A stretch of DNA of 64,000 nucleotides from Trichopria drosophilae (GCA_030407085.1 CM059585.1:67692501-67756500); one strand, 5' to 3'. Positions 20,717 to 31,368 are shown, counted from the first letter of the stretch. Notes: generated from the sequence alone by a model not told the origin. Program-made: numbers and translations.

Positions 20717-21600
20717 ATGCGATTTCATAAACAACCAACAAAAATCCCAATCATCAATTTTGATGATTTAACATCGTCTGTACGAAATAATGCAACTATT
20801 CATAAACGATATGGGGAGTTGCTGCCAAATAGTATACGTGCACTTTTCTGTGGCCCGTCTAATTGCGGAAAAACAAATACACTACTCAGTCTAATCATCG
20901 ATCAGAACGGTTTAAGTTTGAAAATATATATGTATATTCGAAATCGTTAAATCAACCAAAATATTAATTTTTACAAAACTTACTCGACTCTGTGGAGGGT
21001 ATAGGATACTTTCCTTTTCACGATAATGAACAGGTAGTACCACCTGCCGAGGCCAGGCCAAACTCTATTATTATATTTGATAATGTTGCGAGCGAGAAGC
21101 AAGATAATATTAGATCCTTCTTTTGTATGGGTAGACATAATTACGTTTGCTTTTATCTCAGTCAGACGTACGCTCGTGTTCCCAAGCATCTTATTCGAGA
21201 TAATGTAAACTTTTTGATTCTCTTTAGACAGGATGAAATGAATCTTAAGCACGTCTATAATGATCTCGTAAATACAGATATGCCATACAACACTTTTAAA
21301 GATATATGTACACAATGTTGGACAGAAAAGCATGGATTTATTGTAATCGATAAAGATAGTGAAATAGAAGAGGGAAGGTATCGAAAAGGTTTTGATTGTT
21401 TTATAAGCATAAATGATTTTAAGAACAAACAAAAAAATGTTGTAACAATTCAGTACAGAGTGAGACTTGCATGCATTAACATGTCTTCTCCACTTAAACA
21501 GCAACAAGACGTTTTACGTCAAATTGTCAAAGCTAGCGAATCTATTCGCCGAAAACATCGATTATTAAAAATGGGTAAAGACCGCATGACCTTGCGATAA
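20717..21600 (+). pseudogene. Polinton packaging ATPase (FtsK/HerA type)
   Basis: The first part (20717-20950) ends soon after the Walker A box FCGPSNCGKTN. A one-base shift near 20918 and a TAA at about 20970 separate it from the second part (20992-21600). The second part carries the Walker B strand SIIIFDNVASE, then FYLSQTYARVPKHLIRDN and FIVIDKDSE. These are the blocks of the ATPase that pumps DNA into capsids in Polintons and related viruses. A further shift at the end (21590-21605) separates it from the next conserved reading frame. Confidence 0.87.
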
Positions 21601-21601
21601 G

Positions 21602-22316
21602 TGAAACGCTCAAACCTCTGATAAGTCCATTGGAAAAAATAGCAGACGCTACAATAATGTCAATCAACAAAAATGCGATTGATGATATAAACGTACAGGA
21701 TAAAGTAACAGATAGCATAGAAATTAATGATGTTAACGATTTTGATGATGATGATGATATGCTTGATGGTTATAATAACCCCTTTAGAGCAGGCATTTAA
21801 CAGTGATATTAAAACACCTGCATATCATACTGAAGAAAGGTTATCTAATAAGTTTCTAACGTTACTGGTGAGAAATATTCATGAGAAAAGTGATATTATT
21901 GATACAATTTATGGTGTTCGCATAGAAGGTGGTACTACAAGAATCGGTGATTCGACAATAGAATTTAAGAATAAAAATGTCATTGTTAAGGATCACAAAT
22001 TTGCTATTTTTAAATTTTCAAAAGTATACTCACCTTAACTAATGCACATAGGAAAGATTGGAATCAGGAAAAACCTATTCGGTATAATGCTTTCCACAAG
22101 TATCGAAACTATATCAAGGAAATGTTCAAAGATGTTTCGAAAAAGGGTGGTAATTTGTCTGAATACATGATTGTTGAACAAAACCACAAAATTGACTACG
22201 TGCATTGGGATGATCCAAATGAACTTGTCGATCCTTTGCGCCTTCTAATAGTATCGCAAGCTGCTGGTAATTCGAGTCTTTCTAATGAAATTCTATCGAT
22301 TATTGAAGAGTTGTGA
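21602..22316 (+). pseudogene. DUF8207-type conserved Polinton protein
   Basis: The N-terminal part at 21602-21800 is open and acidic (NDFDDDDDMLDGY). A second frame at about 21790-22038 holds NKFLTLLVRN and IYGVRIEGGTTRIGDSTIEF. A third at 22039-22316 holds KYRNYIKEMF, DYVHWDDPNELVDPLRLLIV and SLSNEILSIIEEL. The WDDPNELVDRL-type end is typical of the DUF8207 family common in insect repeats. Its role is unknown. Two frameshifts are present. Confidence 0.7.
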
Positions 22317-22364
22317 GAAGCTAATATAATCTATTAATTGCGTGATAATTACGTCAGTATCATA

Positions 22365-23035
22365 ATGAGCATCGATGTATTTGGACGTTCGTCTCAACGA
22401 GCACGGAAGCAAGTATTTCAAAGTGTCGAAATTGCTACAGATGGTTCTTATGATTTTAAGAAAAGAAAGTTATGTAATATCGGAATTCCGACAGATTCGG
22501 ATGATGCCATTACTTTGAGAATGTTCCACACAACTATTCGCGATATTAAACAGCAAATAGATGAACTGTGTAAAAGTGTAAATAAAAATAATGAGTAGAT
22601 TGAATATTTTGAAAAAAGTATAAATAAAAAGCATCAAGATATAAATAAAAATTACAATGAAATAGAAAAGAGGCGGATTATATCTTCAGACATCGGAAAT
22701 TACATCAGGAAATAACTAAACATACCAATAATTTATATAAAAATAATTACACTCTTAGCAATCTTACGAATAATATCACTGTCTTAGAGCGGGAAGTAAA
22801 GAAAAATAAAGATGATTTGAATAAAAATAATGGTTTGATTGATAGTCTTACTATTGTTATTGCTAATATAGAAGGAGACTTGAAAAAACATACCTATGAC
22901 ATAAGGGAGAGTAGTACTGTAGCTCATGATGCTGAGAAATTAATTTTTCTCCTAGAACAAAATGTCAATAAAAACAGTGAAGCCTTAAAGAAGATTAATG
23001 AAATAACTGATGTTATTTACGGAAGAATTAATTAG
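22365..23035 (+). pseudogene. Coiled-coil, fibre-like Polinton protein
   Basis: It begins MSIDVFGRSSQRARKQVFQS and continues to RKLCNIGIPTDSDDAITLRM and a heptad-rich helix ending KSVNKNNE. After breaks a second helical segment (22817-23035) has LIFLLEQNVNKNSEALKKIN. The SVDVFGR start followed by a long coiled coil recurs in arthropod Polintons. A trimeric fibre or spike is a reasonable guess, not shown. Stops and shifts lie between 22598 and 22817. Confidence 0.6.
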
Positions 23036-23123
23036 TTATTTTGAAAAATGTGAATAAATAAACTATCTGCAACAATCCACCCAACAGTTTTAATCAAGAC
23101 GTTGTCTTATCTGTTTAACAACA

Positions 23124-24056
23124 ATGACTTCTAAAGAGAAGAGAGAAGTCGCGAAGGAGCTTCATAAACCAGCCAGAAAAAATTATACAAGACGGCGAGT
23201 AGATATTCGCGGATTAGATGAAACTTGGCAAGCTGATCTTGTAGAAATGATTCCATATGCAGACGAAAATAAGGGTTACAAATACTTGTTAACTGTCATC
23301 GATGTATTCTCTAAGTATGAATGGGCCCGCCCAGTAAAAAGAAAGACTGGCGATGACGTCACAGCTGCCATGAAATCGATATTTGAAATGGGTCGAATTC
23401 CAAAGAATCTACATACCGACCATGGAAAAGAATTTTATAATTCAAAATTTTCAAATTTAATGAAAGAACATGACATCAATTTATATTCTACGTACAGTAA
23501 TCTAAAAGCATCAATTTGCGAACGCTTTAATCGTACTTTGAAAAATAAAATGTGGCCACAGTTTAGCCTTCATGGTAATTATCAATGGCTCCATATCTTA
23601 CCAGACTTGGTTAATGATTATAACAATAGGACACATCGTACTATTAAAATGAAGCCGCAAGATGTTAATAAAGACAATGAAAAAGAATTATTGGAACGCG
23701 TGTATAATGTAACTGTGAACGACAAGATTCACCCAAAGTTTAAAGTAGGTCAACATGTTCGTATTAGTAAATTCAAACATATATTTGAAAAGGGATATAC
23801 ACCAAATTGGACGACTGAAATATTTTCAATAGCAAAAGTTAAGAAAACGAGTCCAGTAACATATTTACTGGAAGACAATGATGGAAACCGAATATCAGGT
23901 GGATTCTACGAATTTGAACTGCAACTTACTAAAAATCCGGATGTTTACCTAATTGAAAAAATTTTACGTCAAAAAGGCTCTAAAGCGTTTGTTAAATGGT
24001 TGGGCTTTGAAGACAAGCATAACACCTGGATCGACAAGGGAGACATAATACTTTAA
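23124..24056 (+). CDS. Polinton integrase (retroviral type) with C-terminal chromodomain, intact
   Basis: 310 codons. The catalytic core reads ETWQADLVEMIPYADENKGY (first Asp), NLHTDHGKEFYNS (second Asp) and ASICERFNRTLKNKMW (Glu). The SH3-like C-terminal domain follows near residues 200-265 (HPKFKVGQHVRISKFKHIF). The end is a chromodomain, YLIEKILRQKGSKAFVKWLG and NTWIDKGDII. The full D, D, E triad and the chromodomain are in one open frame, so this is the best preserved Polinton gene in the window. It lies on the plus strand downstream of the fibre-like gene. Confidence 0.95.
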   Translation: MTSKEKREVAKELHKPARKNYTRRRVDIRGLDETWQADLVEMIPYADENKGYKYLLTVIDVFSKYEWARPVKRKTGDDVTAAMKSIFEMGRIPKNLHTDHGKEFYNSKFSNLMKEHDINLYSTYSNLKASICERFNRTLKNKMWPQFSLHGNYQWLHILPDLVNDYNNRTHRTIKMKPQDVNKDNEKELLERVYNVTVNDKIHPKFKVGQHVRISKFKHIFEKGYTPNWTTEIFSIAKVKKTSPVTYLLEDNDGNRISGGFYEFELQLTKNPDVYLIEKILRQKGSKAFVKWLGFEDKHNTWIDKGDIIL

Positions 24057-24149
24057 GACTAATATGGTGGAACGAATAATGGATGAATAGTTGGAAGCAA
24101 GATTTACTTAAGATAAATTAGATTTTTGTTGCATTCCTTAGCATATTTT

Positions 24150-24200
24150 TTGGTATATATACAGGGTCGAATCGAATAGATTTCAAAGTGCATTTCTTTC
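24150..24200 (+). promoter_or_regulatory. Possible TATA promoter for the downstream frames
   Basis: GGTATATATACAGGG (about 24151-24165) lies some 75 bp before the ATG at 24236. Only the sequence and position support it. Confidence 0.3.
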
Positions 24201-24235
24201 GTAGTGGTGTTAAGAAGCTCGTAAGAAACAAGAAA

Positions 24236-24870
24236 ATGGCTCGAGTACTTGAATATATGAAAAAAGCACGATATTTACTTGCGAAATGCGCAAGCAGTTG
24301 TCAAAGTTGGCTGGTTCCGAGATTCTTCACCACTTGGTAGTGACGAGGAAAACCATGGAGACCACGCATGCTGAGGAGGAAAAAAAAAGAGGATTCCTAT
24401 TTGGAATCGATTTATGTCACCGAATTTATTATTAAAAAACGGTGTGACGAGGTAAACATCGCGCTTCTAGACGCTGTGCGCAAATTGAAACGCGATTATA
24501 GGAATAAAATCTCGCGGATTGAGTATTGGAGCACTCAACAGTATGTTCTCACGGAAGAACAAATTCCATGATATTACGATTAATGGGTCTTGGGAGTGTC
24601 GTCGTGTTGTTCGCGACTGTAAGATGCGCAAGCATCACGAAAAGGAATCGCTGAAAAGAGCGATAACGGCGTTGGAGGAAGAGGCGGAAGAAAGAAATTT
24701 TGCAATTGATGTAGAATATTGGCAGCATCTCAATGCGTTCAAACGGGACATTAAGAATAAGGAACGCAAAAGGATGGAGGAACGAGCGGACCTTTAAACA
24801 ATGTTTGAGCAGCATAATGTAAAATGGGACTTCGACGACGACGATGATGACCAGGACTGGACATCAACAT
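24236..24870 (+). pseudogene. Unrecognised Polinton frames, basic coiled coil with acidic tail
   Basis: A frame from the ATG at 24236 (MARVLEYMKKARYLL) shifts near 24340 into 24368-24571, and again into 24519-24797. The last part is strongly helical and charged (KRAITALEEEAEERNFAIDV, RDIKNKERKRMEERA). A further short frame to 24870 is acidic (WDFDDDDDDQDWTST). This may be one broken gene. I do not recognise the family. Confidence 0.4.
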
Positions 24871-24984
24871 GAAGGCATACAAATTTTGAAGTCATACTAT
24901 TTATTTATACATTTATATATTTAGTATTCATTTATATTTGATTTTTTGTTGCAGGTTCCACTCTTCATCCAGATGACTGATGTT

Positions 24985-25140
24985 GCAGCATACACCTCTG
25001 ATTTGACCAGTCACTAATTATGGTCATGGACTTTAATGCTGATTCGAGAAGGGTCTCCCCCGAAGATGTCACATTGCCACTGTTGGAAATATCCGCTAAT
25101 CATCCGGATTCAAGTGCATCGGTTTCGCTTCAGCGGAAAG
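24985..25140 (-). pseudogene. Decayed duplicate of a DNA polymerase B segment
   Basis: On the minus strand it reads PMHLNPDD then, through several stops, PFSNQH and LVTGQIRGVC. It lines up with PMHLNQNEWKTF, SFSNHDLK and LTGQFRGAAH at 26750-26890 of the polymerase gene. It has the same orientation and is much more diverged than the TIRs are from each other, so it is an older internal duplication or a remnant of another copy. Confidence 0.65.
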
Positions 25141-25273
25141 CTATAATGATAATAATAGATGTAAATTATAATATATTAATAAAATATAAATTAAACAATA
25201 TGTAATTAGCAAAACATATTCCTTACCATATATAATACCTTCTATTTTTTAATTCCGTTCGACATCGTCATTG

Positions 25274-25612
25274 TTAGTGGGATTCGGTTAAAAATTCGAT
25301 GTTGTTGAATTTTGTTACGATGTACTTCGTGTATAGCTGATTATTTTCAACGATGCTTCGGTAACTCTCCATCGCGTCTCGGAAAAGTGGTGTGTACCGA
25401 GGTGGAAGAAAACAGGAGATTTCGTTGTTCAACTCTACGCTTATTCGTTCTCCAAATTTTGTTGATACTCTCCTAATTTTTTAAACGACATATGCTTTTG
25501 CTGGGTCCAGTTCTGCCAGTTTCATAGTTGGTAAAAATTTCGTTGTTGCTCAATTCAGTGTTTTTACTAACGCTGCAGCTGTAGCTGCTGATGATGATGA
25601 TGATGATGTCAT
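25274..25612 (-). pseudogene. Small conserved-looking Polinton protein, two stops
   Basis: 113 codons from the ATG at 25610-25612 with in-frame stops after KTLN and after AKAYVV. It contains TMKLAELDPAKAYVV, then STKFGERISVELNNEISCFL and PPRYTPLF. The T-K/R-F-G...V-x-L...FLP pattern resembles small proteins seen in insect Polintons and virus-like elements. Its function is unknown. It sits between the unrecognised plus-strand frames and the polymerase. Confidence 0.5.
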
Positions 25613-26146
25613 TTTGTTATAAATCAATTTTCGGTTTGGCTTACTAGTATTTTAATTTCCGACTGAAGTTTTAAATCGCCTTTTAATATTTGTATGTTTT
25701 TTAATTCACGAGTTTTAACTTTTAGATCTCTTGAAGACATATATCGAGCCACGTTACTAATGTAAAATACTCGAATGCATCGGCATTTATAGCAGAAACC
25801 CCACCTTATACGAATTAGAAATTGGGAAAGAAAATATTAGGTGAATAGAATAGTATAGTTTCAAAGTTTCACAATGTAAAGAGAATGCTTAATTTACCTC
25901 CAAACGCGTTTAAATTTGGCGGAAAGTGAAAGCAGGTCAATATGAAACGTGGGTCTCTCAAAATACATCAATGTCAAGGTACATTTCGAAATACATGTCA
26001 ATTATAGAAACGCTTAATATCTATCTAAATAAATAAACTTGAAATATAATATAATCGTAATGGAACTCGTACAATTTTGTTTTAGAAATATCGAATATAG
26101 CCATTTCGACGTATATTGGCTTATCTATGGTAACTTCTAATTTTTT
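25613..26146. other. Non-coding Polinton spacer
   Basis: No gene or clear repeat is visible. The 3' end of the truncated polymerase gene borders it, so it may mark where polymerase sequence was lost. Confidence 0.45.
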
Positions 26147-28529
26147 TTATTCTATCGCGACCAAGTCTTCATCAAATATCTTCCTTCGATGAAAATTTGG
26201 TTTCGATATTGAAGCTTCCACACCAAACCTTCCTTCCCATGTCGATTTGATACGAACATCAACGCGAATCCGAACATTTTCCATAGTCTTTCCGAATACC
26301 GCATTGTTCATCAATTTATGTAAGTTTTTCTGAAAATCATTCGTAGCGACTGTACGCAATTTAGTATTTAAATCTATATAAGATTTTAACCATGGAGATT
26401 GTTTGAATTTGAGGACGCGATGAATTTTATTTAAAACAATACCGTTGGCGAGTGCTTGTTTTAAATTGCGGTAATGAATGACATACCTATGTTTATCGTT
26501 CAATGTAGCAAGTAATTTCGGTTGTTTTGAACCGGGCGGAACTGCTCGCTCGGGGCACAGCGGGAGATCTTTCTGTGTGTCATGTATTTTTACATGGGAC
26601 AATATGAATATCTCCTTCAAAAGAATTGGTAATGTCGCGAATAATGAAATGAGCATCGTAACCACTCAAATTATGGAAGATAACATGTATATTGAAACGA
26701 TATTTGTATTTAAGATTACACCCGTTGTGAGCTGCACCCCGAAATTGACCGGTCAAGTGATCGTGGTCACGGACTTTGAGGTCGTGATTTGAGAAGGATC
26801 CCCCGCAGATGTGACACATTGTCGCTGTATGAAATGTCTTCCACTCATTCTGATTCAAATGCATCGGCTTCGTATCACTGAGGATCTGAAAGCAGACACA
26901 TAATATTACTTATTGACTTTATTGTAATTAATTAATTAAATAATAATAATAAATTTTATATGAATATATTTTGTAATTTTAATTAATTTTACCTGATTAA
27001 CTTCATCTGCCAACTCCTTCAGCTCGTTGGCAAACCAGGTAGCAGAGTCGGACCCCCGGTGAGAACGGTAACGACACAGCGAGGGGTCGTGTTGACAGTG
27101 TACGTAGTAGCCTGCACTGTAAATCTTATGTTGCTCGTAAGCCGATTTTGGAGGTGCCTCCGTCTCCACTTTTCCCAGCAGGTACTCGGTATCAGCGTAA
27201 ACAATGAAGGGTACCGGCATGGCTCGACCCAAACTATTAAATTTCAAAATGCTTGTTTTTATTTCGGGGAGCTTTACAGCACAATCATTTTTCTTTCCAC
27301 ATTCTATCTTGTGCATGACAAGATTTTGTTCACTATGGAAATAGTGAAGACACCTGTTGCAAATATGCTTTTTTCCGTCATGTTTACTGCACTGTTTATG
27401 CACTAGTCGTGATAAATTTTTAATCCAGCAGTAATGATGATTGATCCTGTCATCTTCTTCGACTTCGTCCAAAACAAAGGATGAGGAGGGGCGTGGGGGT
27501 TTCCTCCGTTCTTCAGACACGAGGAGAAGATTGATATGTCGATCCTTCTCAGTTGCAGTCAAATGTACAGGTAGCACTTCTTCTTTTTTTCTCGGCTACT
27601 ATAAATACATTGACTGAAATGTCGTTCAAATTTTCGAACCTCGGAATATCCTTTAACGCGACGGGGAAAGCAATGCCTTCGAAATTAAGATGCCTTCGAT
27701 AATGCGGATATGATGATTGTTGATCTGAACTGGCATTTGCGGGGAATAATGCTGACATAATCGCCCACGCAAAGCAGTCATTACCCGGAATCTTTACGTT
27801 AATTACAGCTTTTTTGTTTTTAATCCACACGGGTAAGTTGATCCATCGGCCGGCACGCATGGGATTATACTTCGCTGTTTGTATAGCCAGCGAATTTATG
27901 CAGGATAAAGCCCATCCCGAGCCATTCTCCTGAAATTCTTCGAGAGAAGTAAGAATAGGCACTTTAACTTTTGCGTCGAACTACTCGTTTAAGTCCGTGC
28001 TCATACATAATTGCTCATATTTGTTGGTAAAATATTTTATATCCTGCAGCTGCCCCGCGGTAAACTCACCCGAAAACACAGTATATACCTTGACACAGTT
28101 GTACTCATTTATTGCACCACGCACATATTCAACGACGCTAGGTTTTATCTCAAACATGAATTTTACGGGGTCCAAATGTTTTAAATTAACCACCAGTGCC
28201 GTTCTTAACCGATTTTTGAATGCCGATTCGACGTTCTTCTGCACAATAAAATTTTCTTCAGGCCCATTAAATTCTTCTCTTTGAGCCAATCGCTCGACAG
28301 CTTTAGCACTTAGACTCGTTATGCGATGCATAATCGCCTCCACCGATGCCTTCACCCCATTTGGAATATGAGGATTAGAAATGATGTAGGAATTAATTTT
28401 TCCAATATTCCCGGTACACTTGTCGATGATGATCTGGAATTGACCCGGAGTAGCATCTTCGCCGAGCGTTTCGTACACCCCCTTCAAGGATTCCTCCCAC
28501 GATGAAAAAGTTCTCTTGATATCGACCAT
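26147..28529 (-). pseudogene. Polinton protein-primed DNA polymerase B, deleted and broken
   Basis: The N-terminal region is at 27981-28529, then an in-frame TAG (27981-27983), then 27549-27962 (SGWALSCINSLA, CFAWAIMSALF). A frameshift in an A-rich run near 27585 leads to 26936-27577 with a zinc-rich part (CSKHDGKKHICNRCLHYFHS) and the exonuclease I box VPFIVYADTEYLL. After a 107-nt intron comes 26580-26864 with MCHICGG, VRDHDHLTGQFRGAAHNGC and the Exo II box [11 protein letters not shown]. Then a large deletion joins, in another frame, to 26147-26665 with [28 protein letters not shown] and [13 protein letters not shown] (polymerase motif B). Motif A and motif C (the YxDTD box) are absent, so no polymerase activity is possible. 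Confidence 0.9.
26886..26992 (-). other. Spliceosomal intron within the Polinton polymerase gene
   Basis: The minus strand has donor CAG|GTAAAA at 26992 and acceptor CTGCTTTCAG| ending at 26886. The intron is 107 nt and very AT-rich. Reading without it keeps the frame from VNQ directly to ILSDTKPMHLNQ, while reading through it gives stops. Phase is 0. Confidence 0.75.
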
Positions 28530-28795
28530 CTTGAAAAAATTTTACAAGTAGAAGAACGTGTGGAGTGTGGGAGACTATTCCCCGGTAGTCCGAGTATGCT
28601 TAATTTATACCTCGTATCATTAAAGTCTGACAACACTGTAATTTTCATAGCATAGAAAAATCGATCAAGTTGGGTGCGATAAATGTTCTGAGAATTAGAC
28701 ACATTTACTTTATACTAGTATTTAGAACAGGAAAAATGTCCATTCACTCAGTCCTGAAAAGATTATATCATAGGAAGAGAGACGAAAACGAGTCG
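28530..28795. other. Spacer between polymerase gene and right TIR
   Basis: No gene recognised. It should hold the polymerase promoter. Confidence 0.4.
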
Positions 28796-29572
28796 TAGCC
28801 GGCAGGTCCCGCGCATCAGGGGGTCGACGTGTTAGGTTTTTTGAACGTGTTGAGACTTGCTTAGAGGCTTTTCTAAATTAATTTTAAAATGGTCTTAGCG
28901 GTTTTGTGTGTGCGGTTTCGTCACTAATGGAGATCATTGAGTTACGCTAACGGCTTGTCAAGACGACTGTCATTGATGGATAGATTTCCCGGACGAGAGA
29001 AAACTCTGAAAGGTGAATTCGAACTTACAACATGGCAAGGGAGACGTCAATGCCCTGATTGTAGGTTTTTAAAATTTGTGTGAGATTTAAAAAGTAGGTC
29101 TTCGATATACGAGATTGCGCTAGACACCTTCAAACTGGTAACTGGTGACTAATGAAAATCTACGCTTTCAATTCATCAAAAAAACATATGTAACATGTGA
29201 AATACGTCGGTAACGGTGTGCCACATTGCAAAAGAGATTTCCCAACAGGGCACATTTAAAAGATCGAAAGATATATGCATAACGCTACAGCATTAATCTT
29301 CGAAAACTCAATGGGACCGTCCACGAAGTCCTTGCGTCATCTTAATGACCTCATTAGTGACGGTCAGATTTGCCAATGAGAGAGTCTTGAATTATAAGCC
29401 CGCGTACTAAACAGCAAATCAAAAATGCGAATCAATCCGCGAATCAGCCCGCGAGTCATTCCGCGAATTAGTCCACGAATCAGTCTGCGAATTAGTTCAC
29501 GAATCTACCACCTCGCATGCTGCGACAGCGCCGCGACTGGAACTTCGTGGGGACGGTCATTCTTCTACTACT
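28796..29572. repeat. Polinton right terminal inverted repeat
   Basis: Reverse complement of 15043-15867, ending CTTCTACTACT and followed by TTGGTA (29573-29578). It contains the mirrored 12-bp tandem array at about 29427-29510. Confidence 0.93.
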
Positions 29573-29836
29573 TTGGTACTAATACAGTGTATTCGTCATT
29601 CATCAAATTATGTGAGGCTTCATTTAGGAAATATAATATATAAATACTTACAAATATAATATATGTTAATTAAAAATAGCGATCTGCATATTTAATGTTG
29701 CGCTCAAAGTAAAAGTTTATATATCTATGAAGCAAATAACACATTTATTGTACTTAGTGTAACCCTTTAATTGAAAAAAAAAACATTTAAGTCAAACGTG
29801 CACAACCTCTGAACCCACCGTGATTCTTCTTATTAA

Positions 29837-30024
29837 CCCTTTGTCCCACTAGGGTATTTCGGCACCTTCTCTCCCACTACCTGGGTCGTTTGCGTCCTGA
29901 GGGGTTCTTGGCAGTAGTAACTTTTTTTACGGACGGATGGTGGCGCCTCCGCACCCTTTCTCGGAAATTACAGAACTTTGAAATTTACGCTGGGTCAATC
30001 TGACCCAGGTAGTGGGACAAAGGG
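29837..30024. mobile_element. piggyBac-type MITE (188 bp)
   Basis: It is bounded by TTAA at 29833-29836 and 30025-30028. The ends are CCCTTTGTCCCACTA and TAGTGGGACAAAGGG, a perfect 15-bp inverted repeat. A subterminal inverted pair, CCCACTACCTGGGTC at 29873-29887 and 30002-30016, repeats part of the end. TTAA duplication plus CCC..GGG ends is characteristic of piggyBac-like elements. It has no coding capacity. Confidence 0.88.
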
Positions 30025-30028
30025 TTAA

Positions 30029-31039
30029 ATGACACAGCACTAAACAAAAAAGTGAATAATTTCTCCGCATTCGATTCCGTCGCCAGAAACAGTTATTGCG
30101 CCAGTTGTAAAGTCGCTTTCTTCTCTTTCGTGACTGGTAGTTTTGCTGAAGCTTCTCAAACATGTTGCCATAATAGTAGCAATTTGAATATTCATCATCG
30201 AACGATTGATGGTACTTAAGCAACGAGTAATTCACCAATACACCCCATTTATTTATCCCATTAATTCCGAAACTAGGTAGTTTCCTTATAAATGTCATTT
30301 GTCGACTTATATCAGAACCTAAATTATAATTCAATCACTTATTTATAAGTGAACTTGAGCTAATATATTATCAATTATACAATTACAAACATGTGTAGCT
30401 CTAGAATATAACAACTGCAACTGTCTTCTGCCAATTTGATATTAAAACTTCATGAATTTCTAGTAAGTACTATTAAGGCGTATCTCTTATTTATTCGTGC
30501 TATCTCACAGTCTTTTTTACCGACGTGCTAACACTATAAATTCAGACATTCCCTCACATACGCATTATTTTCTTTTGTTTTTTCTTATCAATGCAAAATT
30601 TTTTATTAGTCATAATTAATACAATTTTTCAAAATGTCAACATTGCAACAAACCGGCGTCCATTGTATAACCACAACTGTTTCGTTGTAAACCTAAAATT
30701 ATAGTATGAAATCGAGATACTTATACGAGAAAATTATTGTTTTCTTCTAAAATGGCCATGGACAACATCTTCAATATTTTAATATAATACACTTAATCAA
30801 TAACAATATTCAATATTTTTTAAAATCATTATATCACAAATAATGAACTTTCCACACGCAAAGCTTTCATTCGCCATTAAACATAATTTATTACTGTCTT
30901 CTCTATACGACAAACAGGTTCTAATTTGTAACGATAAATTAATCTGTTTCATTGTACCTACATATTTATTACATACTTGGAAATTAATTCGGGGAACTAA
31001 AGACATTTTACAATAAGATATACACGGAAAATGTACAAG
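30029..31039. other. No gene recognised; possible 3' UTR on minus strand
   Basis: No motif-bearing frame. If the exon at 31040-31141 is real, the minus strand here would be its 3' untranslated region; an AATAAA occurs on the minus strand near 30967-30972. Confidence 0.3.
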
Positions 31040-31141
31040 TCAAGGATTTGTTATAACAAATATGCGATCTGTAGCTGGGTCTTCGCTGAAGTAAGCTGCA
31101 GAGTTGAACACTGTGGTATTCGTAGGATCAGTTTCCAAACT
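31040..31141 (-). CDS. Putative terminal coding exon of a host gene
   Basis: On the minus strand TTATTCTTTCAG| precedes 33 codons reading SLETDPTNTTVFNSAAYFSE and DPATDRIFVITNP, then TGA at 31040-31042. The composition is balanced and unlike the surrounding AT-rich DNA. A good polypyrimidine acceptor directly precedes it. I do not recognise the protein; an extracellular or cadherin-like context is a loose guess. No upstream exon was found in the window. Confidence 0.4.
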   Translation of the reverse strand, partial: SLETDPTNTTVFNSAAYFSEDPATDRIFVITNP

Positions 31142-31287
31142 CTGAAAGAATAAAAATATCATTTGAAACAGATGTGGTCAATTTGTGATTAATTTTATAC
31201 ATATGTATGCACTAGCTTTCTCTCTTTTTTCTCTCTTCTCCGCCCTCTCTCCCTCTTCCCCCCCCCCCCTCTCTCTCTATATATATA

Positions 31288-31368
<81 letters not shown>

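Larger units (their letters stand above)
15043..29572. mobile_element. Complete-length Polinton/Maverick element (14,530 bp)
   Basis: The ends are AGTAGTAGAAG... and ...CTTCTACTACT, with inverted repeats of about 0.8 kb and a 6-bp duplication on both sides. Genes inside are the Polinton set: protein-primed DNA polymerase B, retroviral-type integrase with chromodomain, FtsK/HerA-type packaging ATPase, adenovirus-like cysteine protease, major and minor jelly-roll capsid proteins, plus a phospholipase A2 protein and several conserved small proteins. Polintons are self-synthesising elements that are also virus-like. Integrase and phospholipase frames are open. Other genes have single stops or frameshifts and the polymerase has a large deletion, so this copy cannot act alone. 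Confidence 0.97.

Noticed and set aside
16514..21000. Alternative genetic code reading TAA as Glu in Polinton genes
   Set aside because: TAA is also used as a normal end in intact frames (integrase, phospholipase), and TGA and TAG also interrupt genes, so simple mutation is the better explanation.
20980..21507. Minus-strand 175-codon frame over the ATPase
   Set aside because: Shadow of the ATPase frame, which has Walker motifs.
27059..27406. Plus-strand frame over polymerase B
   Set aside because: Shadow frame without motif; the minus strand carries the exonuclease boxes.
29927..30334. 135-codon minus-strand frame
   Set aside because: It runs across the piggyBac-type MITE and has no motif.
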